Origin: Scleroderma bovista
Taxonomy: Eukaryota; Basidiomycota; Agaricomycetes; Boletales; Sclerodermataceae
Length of the DNA: 22,530 nucleotides
Assembly (NCBI GenBank): GCA_037178675.1
Contig: JAYMGJ010000484.1
Coordinates: forward strand, 1-22,530
Direction: 5' to 3'
Below the pieces are notes generated by a model. It saw only the letters and a list, made by a program, of their open reading frames with translations, was not told where the DNA came from and did not search any database. Every line of letters starts with the position of its first letter. Positions within the stretch are counted from its first letter, which is position 1. Both the position numbers and the translations under genes were made by a program. Shown one piece after another: positions 18,589-22,530 of the stretch.

Positions 18589-18684
18589 CAAGGTTTGAAA
18601 AATGCGGAAATGTGCTACATCATATCAGTACTGCAGGTGCAAAGCTGCAGTGTATATGGACAGTAACAACATGTTCTTGGTTCA
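18589..18684. other. 96-bp central spacer of the giant inverted repeat
   Basis: This is the only sequence between the arms. It contains GAAAAATGCGGAAATG (close to the satellite word) and two CTGCAG hexamers at 18631-18636 and 18645-18650 around GTGCAAAG, which straddle the axis. In a folded arm-on-arm structure this would be the loop. Confidence 0.9.
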
Positions 18685-19572
18685 AATGATTTGTGCCTCT
18701 AAGCATGTCAGGAACAGCTGAGTATAAGCATTATGTGATATTAGTAGGCTGTTGGTAGCATTTCTAGGTCAGTAGATGTTATGTGTTGTGTGATATGTAA
18801 TGTTTTTGCATATCTCCGCATTTTGTGGGGTATTTTCCCACGCCTTCTGTATGTTATTGTGCCCTTCCCTCCCCCACATCAAGCGGTATTGACTTGAGTA
18901 AATTGTATCCACTACTGTATGGTATCCCCCAGCTTTTGAGATAGTGATATTGTGCATACCTGACCTGGAGGATCATACAGCACCTATTGTTATGAAAGTG
19001 CTGTTTTCTATGCTGCTCCTCTTGGAGTGGTGAGCTGCTCACTAGATTGTATTGGGACTTTGGTATAGCATAGTAATACCACTGGAGACCATCCAGTAGC
19101 CACCATACCTCCTAGTAATTGCCTGCCATGGTGATATGTTTGCAAAGGAAAAACATAAAACATCGCACCAGGACATGGATCCCATGCTGTGGACTGTAAA
19201 TATGTTGTAGGTACATATATCCCCTGTATGGGGATGCATTCTTTAAGTTGATATGTTGAATGTATCAAAAATGCGAACATTTTTGGTGTTTTTAAGCCTG
19301 CACTACTCTCTGGGGATACAGAGCCCCTTGCACATTTAGATGAGGGTCCAATGGTGATCCTATAGGGTAATATGGGATACAGAATCATTTTTACAGTACA
19401 TTTGGACCAGGGATGAAGCACAGAAGGGGAAGAAAAGTACCAGAACAAAGGTGGGAATATTTGAAGTCAACTATTGACCAAATATGGTAATGTTTTGGGA
19501 GTAGTGGCGCTTGGAGAGCTTATGTAATCAAGTGTTGACACTACTGAATTTAGTTAATGAAAACTACACAAT
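18685..19572 (-). repeat. Right arm: inner non-satellite segment
   Basis: Reverse complement of 17701-18588. Frames found here are exact mirror copies of those on the left, and the TTCG-loop hairpin recurs at 19266-19285. Confidence 0.95.
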
Positions 19573-21617
19573 GTTGGTAATCAACTCCAATACACAAACA
19601 CTACACTACATTTCCTAATCAATAGTCCGCATTTTTGGTAATCAACACTAAACAATAATGGCTAATCAGAAGTCCGCACTTTTGGTAATCAACACTACAC
19701 AACATTGGGTAATTAACACTACAGATTTTGGGTAGTGCACTACAACAATACTACACAATAATGGCTAATCAACAGTCCGCATTTTTGGTAATGAACACTA
19801 TCACATCAACACTACACAACATTAGGTAATCAGTACTACACATTTTTGGTAGTACACTACAACAACACCACACAATATTGGTTGATCAATAGTCCGCATT
19901 TTTGGTAATCAGCACTACCACACCAAGAGTACCCAACATTAGGTAATCAATACTACACATTTTTGGTAGTACACTACAACAACAACACTACACAATATTG
20001 GCTAATCAATAGTCCGCATTTTTGATAATCAACACTACCACACCAACAATACACAACATTAGGTAATCCAAACTACACATTTTTGGTAATTAACACTACA
20101 CAATATTGACTAACCAATAGTCCGCACTTTTGATAATCAACACTACCACACCAACAGTACACAACATTAGGTCATCCAAACTACACATTTTTGGTAGTAC
20201 ACTACAACAACTAATCAATAGTCCGCATTTTTGATGATCAGTACTACTACACCAACAGTACACAACATTAGATAATCAATACTACACATTTTTGTTAGTA
20301 CACTACAACAACTAATCAATAGTCCGCATTTTTGATAATCAGTACTACCACACCAACAGTACACAACATTAGGTAATCCAAACTACACATTTTTGGTAAT
20401 CAACACTACACAATATTGACTAATCAATAGTCCGCATTTTTGGTAATCAACACTACCACACCAACAGTACACAACATTAGGTAATCCAAGCTACACATTT
20501 TTGGTAATCAACACTACAACAATGACACTACACAACATTGGTTGATCAATAGTTCGCATTTTTGGTAATCAACACTACCACATCAATAGTACACAACATT
20601 AGGTAATTAATACTACACATTTCTGGTAGTACACTACAACAACAACACTACACAATATTGGCTAATGGTTCGCATTTTTGGTAATCAGCACTACCACACC
20701 AACAGTATACAACATTAGGTAATCCAAGCTACACATTTTTGGTAATCAACACTACAACAACAACACTGCACAACATTGGCTAATGGTTCGCATTTTTGGT
20801 AATCAGCACTACCACACCAACAGTACACAACATTAGGTAATCCAAGCTACACATTTTTGGTAATCAACACTACAACAACAACACTGCACAACAACAACAC
20901 TGCACAACATTGGCTAATGGTTCGCATTTTTGGTAATCAGCACTACCACACCAACAGCACACAACATTAGGTAATCCAAGCTACACATTTTTGGTAATCA
21001 ACACTACCACACCAACAGTACAAAACATTAGATAATCAATACTACACATCTTTGGTAGTACACTACAACAACAACACTACACAATATTGGCTAATCAACA
21101 GTCCGCATTTTTGGTAATGAACACTATCACATCAATACTACACAACATTAGGTAATCAGTACTACACTTTTTTTGGTAGTACACTACAACAACACCACAC
21201 AATATTGGTTGATCAATAGTCCGCATTTTTGGTAATCAGCACTACCACACCAAGAGTACCCAACATTAGGTAATCAATACTACACATTTTTGGTAGTACA
21301 CTACAACAACAACACTACACAACATTGGCCAATCAATAGTCCGCATTTTTGGTAATCAGCACTACCACACCAAGAGTACCCAACATTAGGTAATCAATAC
21401 TACACATTTTTGGTAGTACACTACAACAACAACACTACACAACATTGGCTAATCAATAGTCCGCATTTTTGGTAATCAGCACTACCACACCAATAGAACA
21501 CAACATTAGATAATCCAAGCTGCACATCTTTGGTAGTCAACACTATCACACCAACAGTACACAATATTGCCTAATCAATGGTCCACATTTTTGGTAGTCA
21601 GCACAGTAATTTAATTC
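19573..21617 (-). repeat. Right arm: about 120-bp satellite array
   Basis: Reverse complement of 15656-17700 with the same unit order and length. On this strand it is A/C-rich and dense in CACTAC and ACCACACCAACAG words, the opposite strand bias to the left arm. Confidence 0.95.
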
Positions 21618-22100
21618 TGCAATGTGTATCAATTTTGGGTCTGACCCAGTTTTGCAATGGTTGACAACTTTTTTGCTCAACAGGCCTGACCCAGTTTTGC
21701 AGTACTTGACAACTTTGTTTCTCAACAGGCCTGACCCAGTTCTGCAATGTCAGCCTGACCCAGTTTTGCAATGCTTGACAACTATTTCCTCAACAGGCCT
21801 GACCCAGTTCTGCAATGTCAGCCTGGCCCAGTTTTGCAATGCTTGACAACTTTTTCCTCAACAGGCCTGACCCAGTTCTGCAATGTCAGCCTGACCCAGT
21901 TTTGCAATGCTTGACAACTTTTTTTCTCAACAGGCCTGATCCAGTTCTGCAATGTATATACAATGTCAGCCTGACCCAGTTTTGCAATGCTTGACAATTT
22001 TTTCCTCAAAAGGCCTGACCCCATTCTGCCATGTCAGCCTGACCCAGTTTTGCAGTAATTGACAACTTTTTTCTCAACAGGCCTGACCCAGTTTTGCAAT
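21618..22100 (-). repeat. Right arm: 68-bp satellite array, one unit shorter than the left
   Basis: Reverse complement of the left array. CCCAGTTTTGCAATGCTTGA units recur at 68-bp spacing. Paired coordinates sum to 37273 on the inner side of the array and 37205 on the outer side, so exactly 68 bp, one unit, is missing relative to the left. Confidence 0.95.
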
Positions 22101-22406
22101 GTATCTACAACATCGGCCAGTCCCAGCTTTGCAACACTTGTCAATTTTTTTGTTCAACAGGCCTGACCTAGTTTTACAATGCTCCCACCAGTCCCAGTTC
22201 TGCAATTTTTATCAAACATCAGCCCATCCCAGTTTTGCAGTGATTAATGTCCCTCAGGCCTGTACTAGATTTGCAATAATAGAAAACATCGGCCTGGCCC
22301 AGTTCTGCGAGCATCGGCCGGCGTCGGCTAGTCCCACCTTTACAGGCAAAGGTACATGTCCGATGACCCACTTTTGCGAGGGCTTTTGACTGAACTATGT
22401 GACTAT
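22101..22406 (-). repeat. Right arm: degenerate outer satellite copies
   Basis: Mirror of about 14800-15104, nearly identical to it. One visible change is GGTACATGTCC (right) against the partner of ACATGTACATTT (left). At the outer end it lacks the 400-bp insert of the left arm and keeps GCGTATGACGGCGACTACCC instead. Confidence 0.85.
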
Positions 22407-22530
22407 GAACGCGTATGACGGCGACTACCCATCTTATTACTTAGTACCGTTTGTGCCCCTTGAGGCAATCATATATACTTGACATCGACTTAGTCTCTTA
22501 GTAGTGTGATCTTGTACTGACTCAGTAGTT
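22407..22530 (-). repeat. Right outer flank of the giant inverted repeat, cut by the window edge
   Basis: Mirror of 14277-14400, with GCAATCATATATACTTGACA and GACTTAGTCTCTTAGTAGTG, and several differences from the left copy. Pairing continues to the last base of the window. Confidence 0.85.

Larger units (their letters stand above)
14277..22530. repeat. Giant inverted repeat (palindrome), at least 8.25 kb, running off the window
   Basis: Left arm 14277-18588 and right arm 18685-22530 are reverse complements around an axis at about 18636.5. From the spacer out to about 15,200 on the left, paired positions add up to a constant 37273. Beyond the 68-bp satellite they add up to 37205. At the outer edge they add up to about 36807. 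The shifts are explained by one fewer 68-bp unit in the right arm and a 400-bp block present only in the left. The last bases of the window (GACTCAGTAGTT) still pair with 14277-14288 with a single mismatch, so the true outer end lies beyond the window. The inner arms appear base-for-base identical where I compared them. Confidence 0.97.

Noticed and set aside
14277..22530. Palindrome as a pure missed-adapter sequencing artefact
   Set aside because: Not excluded, but the 68-bp unit difference, the 400-bp one-arm insertion and the diverged outer flanks are hard to explain by a read simply copied back on itself.

Overview
This window looks like a stretch of a basidiomycete (Agaricomycetes) nuclear genome. 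The evidence is the presence of 45-57 nt GT-AG introns, a Plavaka-type transposase with a DUF6830-like C-terminus, a multi-exon DUF6532 gene, an alpha-type kinase remnant and fungal-type RPB1 and mitochondrial HSP70 sequence. These families are expanded in mushroom-forming fungi. I cannot name a genus. Domain names come from recognising conserved wording in the translations, not from a search.

Layout. (1) 39-4162: a divergent pair, a spliced coiled-coil hypothetical on the minus strand (39-872) and a four-exon Plavaka-type transposase on the plus strand (zinc finger from 1008, open frame 1212-4162). The transposase has an in-frame TGA inside the finger. (2) About 4320-9210, minus strand: a scrambled, intron-retaining pseudogene of RPB1, the largest subunit of RNA polymerase II. 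Several core segments are present two to four times, the CTD region is tandemly duplicated, about 250 bp of foreign sequence interrupts it, and a mitochondrial HSP70 fragment lies inside it (about 6640-7425). (3) 9256-9284: a perfect short hairpin. About 9339-10015: a possible solo LTR. (4) 10088-12972: a ten-exon DUF6532 gene with one apparent frameshift and one GC-AG or broken intron. (5) 13195-13311: a 28-bp minisatellite. 13506-13969: the 3' end of an alpha-kinase gene. (6) 14277-22530: a giant inverted repeat that fills the rest of the window and runs off its right edge. Its two arms flank a 96-bp spacer (18589-18684). Each arm holds, from outside to inside, a diverged outer flank, a 68-bp satellite, a roughly 120-bp satellite and about 0.85 kb of non-satellite sequence.

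How it fits together. There is no operon-like functional unit. It reads as a transposon-rich accessory region in which host gene pieces (RPB1, HSP70, alpha-kinase) have been copied as DNA, since their introns are kept, and then shuffled. The most striking object is the giant palindrome. Its inner arms are essentially identical. Its outer arms differ by point changes, by a 68-bp copy-number difference and by a 400-bp fold-back insertion found only in the left arm.
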